From Vampirovibrionales bacterium (GTDB lineage: Bacteria > Cyanobacteriota > Vampirovibrionia > Vampirovibrionales > JAGQHJ01), in NCBI GenBank assembly GCA_025451145.1, contig JANWKX010000057.1, positions 1 through 8,297 of the forward strand: DNA of 8,297 bases, written 5' to 3'. Position numbers and translations under genes: made by a program. Each line of letters starts with the position of its first letter. Position 1 is the stretch's first letter. Below the pieces are notes generated by a model. It did no database searches, was not told where the DNA came from, and worked only from the letters and a program-made list of their open reading frames with translations. Positions 1-6,474 of this stretch are shown piece after piece.

Positions 1-562
1 TGGTGCTACAAGTACTTCCCAGGCAATAGACAAATTGGGGGTTACCATTATTCGCTCCTGTAAAGTATAGGTTTGTCCCATTGAGGACCTTTGTCGCTGT
101 GAACCAGCTTTGACTTCCAATTTGGTATTGATTGATAGAACCCCCCTCTTGAATGGGGCCGGTGGTCATGAGTTGCCATTGTGTCTGGCCAGACATCTTT
201 CTGGATGGAATCTGCCGAAACTCAAATCCAACGCGTCTTTCAGACTGACTGCTTGGATCGTGTCCAGCTTCGTTCCAGTACGCAATAAATAATTGTTGGG
301 AATAATCCAAGTTGGGCTGCTGATGAACAGTTAAGGGGTAAAAAGAATAGGCATGAGCAATCTCATGACGCATATCTTCAAAAATGCTTTTAATTTCAAA
401 CATTTGCAGACTGCTGTTTTTGACATCCTGTGCCCCTTTAACCGCTTTAATGGGAATTAAAATCAAGGGGAAAATGACCGATGAAAAAATCACCAGGCTG
501 ACAAGGGTCTCTGCTAACGAGACGCCGGATTTCCGAGATTTAAGGCCATCAACATTCAACAT
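1..562 (-). CDS. Type II/IV pseudopilin-like protein, 3' end beyond window
   Basis: An open frame of 187 codons runs from ATG 562 to the left edge without a stop, so the C-terminus is missing. The first 13 residues are a short basic leader (LKSRKSG), followed by a class III prepilin cleavage site: Gly13, then VSLAETLVSLVIF, with Glu at mature position +5. A hydrophobic stretch of about 20 residues continues to LILIPI. That arrangement is typical of type IV pilins and type II secretion pseudopilins, which are cut and N-methylated by prepilin peptidase in the inner membrane and then assembled into a (pseudo)pilus. The rest is soluble, rich in Gln, Ser and Gly, with two Cys near the left edge (CLGSTC), and may be the globular head. 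The ribosome site is weak (GGA about 8 bases upstream). The size and non-Phe +1 residue fit a minor pseudopilin (GspI/GspJ/PilV-like) better than a major pilin, but the subtype is not resolved. I am confident of the class only. Confidence 0.8.
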   Translation of the reverse strand, partial: MLNVDGLKSRKSGVSLAETLVSLVIFSSVIFPLILIPIKAVKGAQDVKNSSLQMFEIKSIFEDMRHEIAHAYSFYPLTVHQQPNLDYSQQLFIAYWNEAGHDPSSQSERRVGFEFRQIPSRKMSGQTQWQLMTTGPIQEGGSINQYQIGSQSWFTATKVLNGTNLYFTGANNGNPQFVYCLGSTCST

Positions 563-575
563 GAATCGATCCAAA

Positions 576-797
576 TTAAGCTGCAGCGAACCGTATATTT
601 GAATAGATATCGGCAGTTTTGTAGATATCTGAAGGGGGAATTTCTAAATCTTTTCCTGGAGCCCCTTCAATCTGTTTTAAGATTAAAAATTCATTAGGGA
701 AAAGGTCAGGTCTTTTTGGAAAAAACGAGGACTTTATACGCCAGCAAAATGGCCAAGCCAATACAGCCTCTTTCAAATACTCGTAATCAGTTGTCAT
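576..797 (-). CDS. Small hypothetical protein upstream of pseudopilin
   Basis: A 73-codon frame ends 13 bp before the pseudopilin start and runs in the same direction, which suggests an operon. I do not recognise the product. It has one Cys (Cys18), an aromatic and basic N-terminal half (LAWPFCWRIKSSFFPKRP), no clear signal peptide or membrane span, and ends in FAAA. Against it: there is no visible ribosome site before ATG 797, an in-frame stop lies four codons upstream, and there is no other Met in the frame. A perfect TTGACA at 815-820 would place a -10 over the start codon, so a transcript from that promoter would begin inside this frame. It could be a real small protein, a remnant, or simply the leader region of the pseudopilin gene. 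Confidence 0.4.
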   Translation of the reverse strand: MTTDYEYLKEAVLAWPFCWRIKSSFFPKRPDLFPNEFLILKQIEGAPGKDLEIPPSDIYKTADIYSNIRFAAA

Positions 798-820
798 AAC
801 GATATATTAAGACATGTCAA
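793..820 (-). promoter_or_regulatory. Possible sigma-70 promoter for pseudopilin unit
   Basis: On the minus strand a perfect -35 TTGACA (820 to 815) is followed, after 16 bases, by TATGAC (798 to 793), a 4/6 match to TATAAT. Transcription would start near 786, inside the 73-codon frame, and leave a leader of about 225 bases before the pseudopilin ATG. The 8-bp palindrome GACATGTC (811-818) overlaps the -35. The match is suggestive only; the -10 is mediocre and conflicts with the start of the small frame. Confidence 0.3.
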
Positions 821-922
821 TATTGCCATTAATGCCTTATTTAATTTGATTCATTGCAAAGCATTTCTTAAATAAAGCCTAAAGCTTTTAATATATCTTC
901 CGATTACTCGCTACAGTGGATA

Positions 923-928
923 GAGGAG
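923..928 (+). promoter_or_regulatory. Ribosome binding site deciding the start at 938
   Basis: GAGGAG lies 9 bases before ATG 938 but only 3 bases before the in-frame TTG at 932. The spacing favours ATG 938 as the start of the downstream gene. Confidence 0.65.
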
Positions 929-937
929 TTATTGATT

Positions 938-1528
938 ATGACCCAATTTAATACAAATTTATCACCCTACAATAGTGCCATTTCAAGTGCATATAGTTTT
1001 TTAACAAATCCTCAATCATCGACAAGTGAAACGGAAGCCCCACCTGCTTATCTATACCCCGTTCAAGATCAAAGTAGCCAAGGCAATACATCAACACCTG
1101 CCATGTCTGCCCAGGATGCAAGCTTTGTTCAATCCATGCAAGGCCAGTTCTACCAAATGCAAGCTGAAATGCAGCAAATGATGACAACCATCAATGCGCT
1201 TACGGGGATTTTAACCCAGCTTCAAAGCTCAGGAGTTAACTTTCAGCAGGCTGGAATCTCGCAATCTCAGTTAAGCAATGCGCTTGGTTTGGCTGGAAGC
1301 TCCCAGGCCCCTTCAGGAAACAGTGTAAACCAGGCCGTTACTCCAACCCAAGGAAGCACGGATTCAGATAACGACAGTGGTAAAACCAGTACCGATAAGG
1401 ATAATGATGCCGGTAAGTCTACTGGAAAAGCTGGCAGTGACAGTGATCATGATGGTGGTAAATCTACTGGGAAAACTGGCAGTGATAGTGATCATGATGC
1501 TGGTAAATCAAAAAAGAAAAGTCACTAA
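938..1528 (+). CDS. Low-complexity protein with Asp/Lys-rich C-terminal repeats
   Basis: I do not recognise this 196-residue protein. It has three parts. Residues 1-58 are polar and disordered-looking, rich in Ser, Asn, Gln and Pro. Residues about 60-97 look helical and very rich in Gln and Met (QGQFYQMQAEMQQMM), a possible amphipathic or coiled-coil segment. Residues about 142-190 are imperfect repeats with the core DSDHDxGKSTGKxGS, ending in a basic tail KSKKKSH. There is no cysteine, no signal peptide and no membrane span. The alternating Asp runs resemble acidic, possibly cation-binding repeats in some surface or secreted proteins, but no known calcium-binding signature is complete. ATG 938 is preferred to TTG 932 because of the GAGGAG spacing. 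It is transcribed away from the pseudopilin unit, with about 140 bp between the two starts. The frame is intact and the repeats are in phase with it, so it is likely a real gene of unknown function. Confidence 0.65.
   Translation: MTQFNTNLSPYNSAISSAYSFLTNPQSSTSETEAPPAYLYPVQDQSSQGNTSTPAMSAQDASFVQSMQGQFYQMQAEMQQMMTTINALTGILTQLQSSGVNFQQAGISQSQLSNALGLAGSSQAPSGNSVNQAVTPTQGSTDSDNDSGKTSTDKDNDAGKSTGKAGSDSDHDGGKSTGKTGSDSDHDAGKSKKKSH
1394..1507 (+). repeat. In-frame 45-bp tandem repeat
   Basis: Units at 1394-1438 and 1439-1483 and a partial unit at 1484-1507 repeat with a 45-bp (15-codon) period, preceded by a more degenerate copy from about 1361. The second and third units share almost identical DNA, for example the stretch encoding SDSDHD, whereas the first is more diverged. 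The period is a multiple of three, so gain or loss of a unit would keep the frame. Confidence 0.75.
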
Positions 1529-1842
1529 GGGCGTAGATATCAGCATTAGCCAATAGAACCCCTTACTATCCTAGTATTTGACCTTGCATTCACTGTGTTT
1601 TCTTTAAAATTGAAACCCTTGCAACTGATGAGCGGTCACTCTAAAGAGTTGATATGAAACCAGCGTGGCTGAATCCAGTTGAATAGAGATTGCTTGCCTT
1701 TTAAGCCAATGGGCTTTGGAATGCCGTTTTCCTGATAAGCAGGTTAAAAATAGTTCATATTTTAAATTAACTTAAATGACAGTCCTGGTGTGGGTATGTT
1801 AACGTACTGCATTATCAACCTATGACCTGAGGAGAAAAAAAC
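1529..1842. other. Intergenic region, no gene found
   Basis: These 314 bases hold no convincing gene. Weak elements only: TTGACC at 1578-1583 with a TTTAAA 19 bases further on, which is too widely spaced for a good promoter, and a small 5-bp stem AAGCC/GGCTT at 1703-1716 with a 4-base loop and no T-run, so not a terminator. The AT-rich stretch around 1741-1785 may hold the promoter of the next gene, but no hexamer pair stands out. Confidence 0.5.
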
Positions 1843-2214
1843 ATGTCTATTACTGCTGTTCGTTTTGGGGCCTATCGTTTTGAGAATGCAGCCGCAAAAA
1901 AGGATGCACAACTGGTAGAAGCTCTTAGTCATCAAACCAGGACATTTACTGCTTTAGAGGAAGGCCTGGGGTTGAGAGATTGCTATTTTTCTAAGGATAA
2001 TTTAGGAAATTTTGCATATTACTGGACGGATAGCCAAGACAACCAAGTGGCCAAAGGTACTTTACCCAGTCATAGCCATGGGACTGATGTCGTGGATTCT
2101 GCGATAGCCAGTGGATTGGCTGAAGTAAAACAACGTGTTAAAACCATAACCAGTGAAAGAGATTATTTAATAAATGGGATTAAACAACTAAAACAGATAT
2201 TGAATCGCAATTAA
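1843..2214 (+). CDS. Hypothetical 123-residue protein with helical C-terminus
   Basis: I do not recognise the family. The start is well supported by TGAGGAG at 1828-1834, eight bases before ATG 1843. The first 80 residues are mixed and look globular, with an aromatic patch (NLGNFAYYW, residues 53-61), one Cys (47) and a His-rich turn (SHSHG, 76-80). Residues about 84-122 are predicted by eye as one long amphipathic helix (VKQRVKTITSERDYLINGIK and on), which suggests dimerisation or binding to a partner. There is no signal peptide or membrane span, so it is probably cytoplasmic. It stands alone: more than 300 bp follow the previous gene and elaA appears to have its own promoter. No function is assigned. 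Confidence 0.6.
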   Translation: MSITAVRFGAYRFENAAAKKDAQLVEALSHQTRTFTALEEGLGLRDCYFSKDNLGNFAYYWTDSQDNQVAKGTLPSHSHGTDVVDSAIASGLAEVKQRVKTITSERDYLINGIKQLKQILNRN

Positions 2215-2255
2215 GGAAATTGATGCTGGTACCCTCCTTACTTCTCCCTCGACGA

Positions 2256-2274
2256 GAGGATAGCTGCTATACTC
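2256..2274. repeat. Inverted repeat over the elaA promoter
   Basis: GAGgATAGC-T-GCTATaCTC: a 9-base arm pair with a single mismatch around a one-base centre. The right arm contains the proposed -10 of elaA. No T-run follows, so it is not a terminator. It could be an operator or chance. Confidence 0.4.
2265..2273 (+). promoter_or_regulatory. Extended -10 promoter for elaA
   Basis: TGCTATACT matches the extended -10 form TGnTATAAT with one mismatch in the hexamer, so a good -35 is not needed, and none is seen at the right spacing. Transcription would start near 2280, giving a short leader of about 30 bases before ATG 2311. Confidence 0.5.
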
Positions 2275-2310
2275 TGATCTCATTGAATTTACAGCTTTAG
2301 GGTGAACCAA

Positions 2311-2763
2311 ATGGTTAAATGGGTTATCAAAGCGTTTCCTGAATTAACGCCTTTTGAATTGCAGCAGTGTCACATCCTTCGTTGCTCGGTGTTTGTGGTT
2401 GAGCAGAATTGCCCCTATCAGGATGCTGATCATGTTGATGAACATTGTACCCATGTCATGGGTTGGCTGGAAAACAGAGTTGTCGCCTATACCCGTATTC
2501 TGCCGCCTGGACTAACATACCAAGAGGTCTCTTTTGGGCGTGTCACAACAGATCAATCCTTTCGAGGAAAAGGGATTGGTAGAGTGTTGATGCAACAAAC
2601 ACTTCAAGTGATACAGGAACAATACCCTCAGTCACCCGTTCGAATTTCGGCACAAAGCTATTTACAACGCTTTTACGAAAGCTATGGGTTCCAATTTACT
2701 GGGAAAGCCTATTTGGAAGATAATATCCCCCATATCGAAATGCTTTTGACCTCTGTTGGATAA
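2311..2763 (+). CDS. elaA: ElaA-family GNAT N-acetyltransferase
   Basis: This 150-residue protein belongs to the Gcn5-related acetyltransferase fold, which moves an acetyl group from acetyl-CoA to an amine; the acceptor of ElaA proteins is not firmly known. The N-terminal ElaA signature is clear: a start rich in Phe/Leu, LRCSVFVVEQNCPYQDAD (residues 23-40), and a following D-x-x-D/H region. Motif A, which binds the acetyl-CoA pyrophosphate, is SFRGKGIGR at 83-91. Motif B is AQSYLQRFYESYGF at 114-127, the usual ending of the fold. Length is normal. ATG 2311 is chosen over the in-frame GTG at 2302 because AGGGTGA (2299-2305) is well placed for ATG 2311 and overlaps the GTG. The protein is soluble and cytoplasmic. 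It converges on hyfI with 55 bp between the stops, so it is not part of the hyf operon. Confidence 0.9.
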   Translation: MVKWVIKAFPELTPFELQQCHILRCSVFVVEQNCPYQDADHVDEHCTHVMGWLENRVVAYTRILPPGLTYQEVSFGRVTTDQSFRGKGIGRVLMQQTLQVIQEQYPQSPVRISAQSYLQRFYESYGFQFTGKAYLEDNIPHIEMLLTSVG

Positions 2764-2818
2764 AGCCTGGGCTGATGAATTTATTTATAAACCCAAAATG
2801 AGTCGGCTATTTAGGCGG

Positions 2819-3355
2819 CTAAACTGTTTTGCCCATCAGGATATCTTGACACATGAGTAAGCCCGATAAAATTTCAAACGGAGAAGGTGGGTCACCTGGG
2901 ATATAAATGCTGACCGGTAAAAATTGGTCGACCGGCCCTAAGCAGGCATAGGTTCTTTCATAAGGCGTTCCATAGCAGGCACCGTCTCCAATGGCAATAA
3001 CGATTTTTGGGCTAGGCATTGCAGTATAGGTTCTTTCCATGGCGATCTTCAAATGACGAGTAACAGGCCCCGTAACTGTTAAAACATCTGCATGTCTAGG
3101 GGATGCGGTAAATTCAATACCATATCTGGAAATATCATAAGCTGGGCCTGATAAAGCAACTAATTCTGCTTCTTCTGCATTGCAAGAGCCTGTATCTAGA
3201 TGTCGAATTAATAGAGATCGACTGAGGGCCTTTCGGGTAGCTTTATTCATCTCCTGGAACTGCTCTTGGTCAAACTGAAAGTGTTTAATATCATCACTTT
3301 CCCGAGGAAGAATGCTTCTCCCAGTTTTCAACCAATAATGAATTGTTTTGATCAT
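2819..3355 (-). CDS. hyfI: HyfI-like hydrogenase small subunit, two cluster Cys lost
   Basis: This is the NuoB/HycG/HyfI-type small subunit, which normally holds the proximal [4Fe-4S] cluster passing electrons to or from the [NiFe] site in the large subunit on the cytoplasmic face of the membrane. Family landmarks are clear: TGSCNAEEAE (residues 56-65), SPRHADVL with TGPVTR, GDGACYG (124-129) and YIPGDPPSP (151-159). Compared with E. coli HycG (CNGCE, YGAC, IPGCPP), the first Cys of CxxC (Cys58) and the middle Cys (Cys127) remain. The second Cys of CxxC is Glu61 and the GCPP Cys is Asp155. Cys138 and Cys169 are also present; Cys138 lines up with a non-ligand Cys of HycG. The surrounding residues are well kept, so this is not decay. 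The start is ATG 3355, with GAGGG 8-9 bases upstream and 11 bp after the hyfG stop. An upstream in-frame ATG at 3391 would add 12 unrelated basic residues overlapping hyfG. Size is 178 residues. It is the last gene of the operon. Confidence 0.88.
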   Translation of the reverse strand: MIKTIHYWLKTGRSILPRESDDIKHFQFDQEQFQEMNKATRKALSRSLLIRHLDTGSCNAEEAELVALSGPAYDISRYGIEFTASPRHADVLTVTGPVTRHLKIAMERTYTAMPSPKIVIAIGDGACYGTPYERTYACLGPVDQFLPVSIYIPGDPPSPFEILSGLLMCQDILMGKTV

Positions 3356-3366
3356 TAAAACGCCCT

Positions 3367-4980
3367 CTATCGATCTACGCAGGCGTAGCATAGGTTAAAA
3401 CTTTTATTCACCAGTGGTCCATCCGGGACAATATTATTTCCCATGGTGGCAGTGACCATGCCTCGCCAGTTCATATAGGAGGCGCTTCTGACATGCCATC
3501 GGTAGACCCGATTATCTGGATCAAGCATAACCCAGTGAACCAAGTCCCCTTTGGCGGACTCTACAACGCTAAAGGCTGGCTGATAAGGCGAGAAAATCAG
3601 TTCAGTTTTCTGGTATATCGAGCCTTTGGGTAAATACTGAATCAGATTTAAAATGAGGGCAAGTGATTCATAAACCTCATCAATCCGCACAGAGGTTCTG
3701 GCAAAGACATCCCCTAAGGCATGCAGGGAAACCTTTGGTTGAAATGCCGTATAGGCTGCATAGGGGAAATCGACTCTCACATCGCGTTCAATACCAGAGC
3801 CTCGCGCAGGTGGACCCACCAGGCCTAAGTTCAGGGCTTGATCAAGGCTCAAATAGCCACTGGATTCAATACGATCCAAAAAACTATCGCAGCCCATGAC
3901 TTGCGCATGCCAATCTTTAAAGGCCTTCTGAAACGCCTCTAGCGTTTGCCGCATGTAAGCAAAATGGTCTTCCGGAATCTCCTGATTTAATCCGCCAATC
4001 GCATTGAGGCCTCTGAAAAAGCGGTGGCCAGTCATATGCTGGGTCAATTGCATCAGCTGTTCCCGAAGCCGTGAAGCCTGCATAGACCCTAGTCCATACC
4101 CGCCTGAAGCACAAATGGCGGATAGATCTGCCATATGACTATTCAAGCGTTCCAACTCCAGACAAATGGTTCGGATATAAACAGCACGTTCTGGGGCTTT
4201 AATGTCACCGAGGGCTTCTATTGCCTGACAAAAGGCCGTCGAATGGGAGAAGGCACAAAGCCCGCAAACATGCTCTGCCAATGTTAAGGCTTGATTAATC
4301 TCCTTCCCCTCTGCCATCTTTTCAATCCCTTTATGGGTATAGAAAAGCTGGGCATCAAAGTGATGAACCTGCTCTCCTGTCACGCAAAACCGCATATGCC
4401 CCGGTTCAATAATAGCGGCATGAATCGGACCAACCGCCACTTGATGCATGCCTTCCGCATGGGGTTGGTGAAACTGATGCGAAACCTCGGCAATCGGAAT
4501 TTCTTGATTAATGGGAAAATCTTTTCTCAGGGGATAATGTCCGCCTCTGGGCCAATCTCGATGTAAAACCAATGGTTCAAGAGATATCCCTGCCCATTGA
4601 ATGCCAAACAAGTCATGAATCTCCCGCTCAAACCATTGGGCCGCCGGAAGGAGTGGAGAAATGGCTGGCAAGACAGGGCGCTCTTTTTTAATCCGGGTGC
4701 TTAAGGTTAACCACGCTTTGCTCTTTTTCAGGAGGAACAGGAGGTGAATTTTAAAGCATGCAGGTTCAATTGGATCTTCCAAGGCCAGCATTGTGGTAAA
4801 GCTTGCCTGAAGTGAAGTATCATGGTGAATCAAACCAGCCGCATTCTGAAACTGTTCCGGTAGGACCTCTACCTCAAGGCGATTAAAGCTATCGGACGTC
4901 GCTTTCACCATTGCCTCACCCAAGACCTTGGTTAAATATTGATTGAGCGCCTGAATCTCCAGGCGGGCCGAAATCGCCAT
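3367..4980 (-). CDS. hyfG: HyfG-like [NiFe]-hydrogenase large subunit (NuoC-NuoD fusion)
   Basis: The 537-residue protein fuses a NuoC-like N-terminal part (WFEREIHDLFGI, residues 116-127) to a NuoD/hydrogenase large-subunit part from about residue 180 (GPIHAAIIEPGH). In group 4 hydrogenases this subunit carries the [NiFe] site. The four nickel ligands are all here: CGLC at 239-242 and CYAC at 531-534. The conserved Glu203 (TGE), His246 and the ERDVR segment (398-402) are also present. Oddities: the Arg of the usual RxCGxC motif is His237, and the DPC before the last pair is NLC. The protein stops right after CVDR, which is where E. coli HycE is cut after its Arg537. There is thus no cleavable C-terminal peptide. 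Its ATG shares one base with the hyfF stop (TAATG), and GGGAGG lies about 9 bases upstream. Function as a true hydrogenase is inferred, not certain. Confidence 0.92.
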   Translation of the reverse strand: MAISARLEIQALNQYLTKVLGEAMVKATSDSFNRLEVEVLPEQFQNAAGLIHHDTSLQASFTTMLALEDPIEPACFKIHLLFLLKKSKAWLTLSTRIKKERPVLPAISPLLPAAQWFEREIHDLFGIQWAGISLEPLVLHRDWPRGGHYPLRKDFPINQEIPIAEVSHQFHQPHAEGMHQVAVGPIHAAIIEPGHMRFCVTGEQVHHFDAQLFYTHKGIEKMAEGKEINQALTLAEHVCGLCAFSHSTAFCQAIEALGDIKAPERAVYIRTICLELERLNSHMADLSAICASGGYGLGSMQASRLREQLMQLTQHMTGHRFFRGLNAIGGLNQEIPEDHFAYMRQTLEAFQKAFKDWHAQVMGCDSFLDRIESSGYLSLDQALNLGLVGPPARGSGIERDVRVDFPYAAYTAFQPKVSLHALGDVFARTSVRIDEVYESLALILNLIQYLPKGSIYQKTELIFSPYQPAFSVVESAKGDLVHWVMLDPDNRVYRWHVRSASYMNWRGMVTATMGNNIVPDGPLVNKSFNLCYACVDR

Positions 4981-6473
4981 TAGAGATGCCCTCCCGTGAT
5001 CAGCCGAACGGAATCATTCAGCAGATGCAACAAGGGAGCAGGAATCCACCAGGCCAGAAGCAAGATCAGAGCCAAAGGTATCAAGACCGCAATGGGGCCG
5101 GAACGATTGATTTCTCCCTTTGGAATGGTCTGGGAAGAAGGGCTTGTCGTTGGCTGGGGACCAATAACCATACGGCCAAAGTGGTAGGTTAATCCCCCGA
5201 AAATAATGATTAAAAACAGGAGCAGTAAAATGCTGGCGACCCAATGATGGGCTTTGATGCCGCCATACAAAATATAAAACTCACTGATAAACAACGAAAA
5301 TGGTGGAGACCCGGCTAGGGCTAATCCGCCTACAAGTAATGCAACGCTACTCAAAGGCATCAACTGGAAAGCCCCCTGAACTCGCTCCATATCCTTCGTA
5401 CGGTACTTTAACGTTAAATTCCCTGCTGAAAAAAACATCAGGGATTTGGCTAAACCATGGTTAATCATATGAAACAGCGCCCCAAAAACAGCTAGCGGTG
5501 ATCCAAAGCCTAATCCCAATGTAATAATGCCAACATGCTCCAGGCTGCTATAGGCCAACAGGCGTTTGATGTTACGCTGAACCAAGATAAATCCTGCCGC
5601 AATAATAAGAGATATTAATCCGAATGTGATTAAAAGTGGCTGGGTCACAGTCACAGCAGACGTTAAATTTGCGATCATGCTAAAGCGAAGAATGCCATAT
5701 AAAGCGCACTTCAGTAAAACACCTGATAATAAGGCGCTAACCGGCGTCGGGGCTTCACTGTGGGCATCAGGCAACCATGTGTGCATGGGGGCTAGGCCAG
5801 CTTTTGTGCCATATCCCACCAGAATAAAAATAAAGGCAACTTTGATGAGTTTTGGATTCAACTGTGAGCCGATGGTGATGAGATAATCCCAGCTTAATCC
5901 AAGTGCTTTATTACCTCCGGCTTGGGTAACGGCAGTATAGACCAGGATAATACCGATAAAGGCAAAGACAATTCCAACAGTACAGAGAATAATATATTTC
6001 CAAGCCGCTTCAACGTTGGATTGTTTATTGTAATATCCAACCAAAAATGCGGAGACCAATGTTGTCGCTTCAATCCCCACCCAAAGCAATCCGATACTGT
6101 TGGTGGTCACAACCATCAGCATGGTTAAAATAAAGAGATTGAAAAGGCCATAAAATCCTTTAAGCTTCCATAGATTCTCTATACGCTCCTCAACTTCATT
6201 CGCCATATAGCCTGTGGCATAGATAGAAGCCAAAAATCCCAGCAGACAAATCAGGACAATCATGAGACCACTGATGGCATCCAGGTACATCCAATTTCCC
6301 CAATAATGAAGGGGATTGGGGGATGCAATAATCTTTTGAATCACCCAGAGCCCAAACCCGCAAAACAAAGCCATCCCAAAACACTGAATACACCCTATCG
6401 GCTGGATGGAACGAGGGATTAAGCAAAATAAGGCCGTTAAAATTGGGATGAGGAATAGCAGAACGATTTCCAT
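4980..6473 (-). CDS. hyfF: HyfF-like proton-translocating membrane subunit
   Basis: This 497-residue integral membrane protein is of the NuoL/M/N (antiporter-like) family, with about 14 membrane spans. It would form part of the ion-pumping arm of the complex in the inner membrane. The key charged residues are present: Glu135 in WVGIEATTLVSAF, Lys224 in VGYGTKAGLAPMHTWLPDAH, Lys255 in LLSGVLLKCALYG, His335 and His339 in FHMINHGLAKSLMFFSAG, and Glu398 in the discontinuous-helix region ISEFYIL. The LLAYSSLEHVGI motif is at 305-316. Length is close to the family norm (about 500). It starts one base after the hyfE stop, with AGGG about 6 bases upstream of ATG, and its stop overlaps the hyfG start by one base, so it is translationally coupled on both sides. 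All ion-path residues appear intact, so the membrane arm looks functional. Confidence 0.95.
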   Translation of the reverse strand: MEIVLLFLIPILTALFCLIPRSIQPIGCIQCFGMALFCGFGLWVIQKIIASPNPLHYWGNWMYLDAISGLMIVLICLLGFLASIYATGYMANEVEERIENLWKLKGFYGLFNLFILTMLMVVTTNSIGLLWVGIEATTLVSAFLVGYYNKQSNVEAAWKYIILCTVGIVFAFIGIILVYTAVTQAGGNKALGLSWDYLITIGSQLNPKLIKVAFIFILVGYGTKAGLAPMHTWLPDAHSEAPTPVSALLSGVLLKCALYGILRFSMIANLTSAVTVTQPLLITFGLISLIIAAGFILVQRNIKRLLAYSSLEHVGIITLGLGFGSPLAVFGALFHMINHGLAKSLMFFSAGNLTLKYRTKDMERVQGAFQLMPLSSVALLVGGLALAGSPPFSLFISEFYILYGGIKAHHWVASILLLLFLIIIFGGLTYHFGRMVIGPQPTTSPSSQTIPKGEINRSGPIAVLIPLALILLLAWWIPAPLLHLLNDSVRLITGGHL

Positions 6474-6474
6474 A

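Noticed and set aside
873..906. Possible flagellar-sigma (sigma-28) promoter TAAAG ... CCGATTA before the 938 gene
   Set aside because: The two halves resemble TAAAG and GCCGATAA but the gap is about 18 bases instead of about 11.
1654..1686. Ten-codon frame MKPAWLNPVE, resembling the LNPVE motif of IS630-type transposases
   Set aside because: Far too short, with no other transposase sequence or terminal repeats around it.
1703..1716. Stem AAGCC/GGCTT as a terminator of the 938-1528 gene
   Set aside because: Only 5 bp, no T-run, and 175 bases after the stop codon.
2764..2818. Bidirectional terminator between elaA and hyfI
   Set aside because: Only short TGGG/CCCA pairing and a GGCTA direct repeat; no stable stem with a T-run was found on either strand.
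3356..3391. Longer HyfI start at ATG 3391
   Set aside because: It adds a basic 12-residue piece overlapping hyfG, while ATG 3355 has a well-placed GAGGG site and a family-like N-terminus.
3663..5886. Plus-strand frames inside hyfG and hyfF
   Set aside because: They lie opposite well-conserved genes, have no family features, and are explained by antisense reading of the hyf genes.
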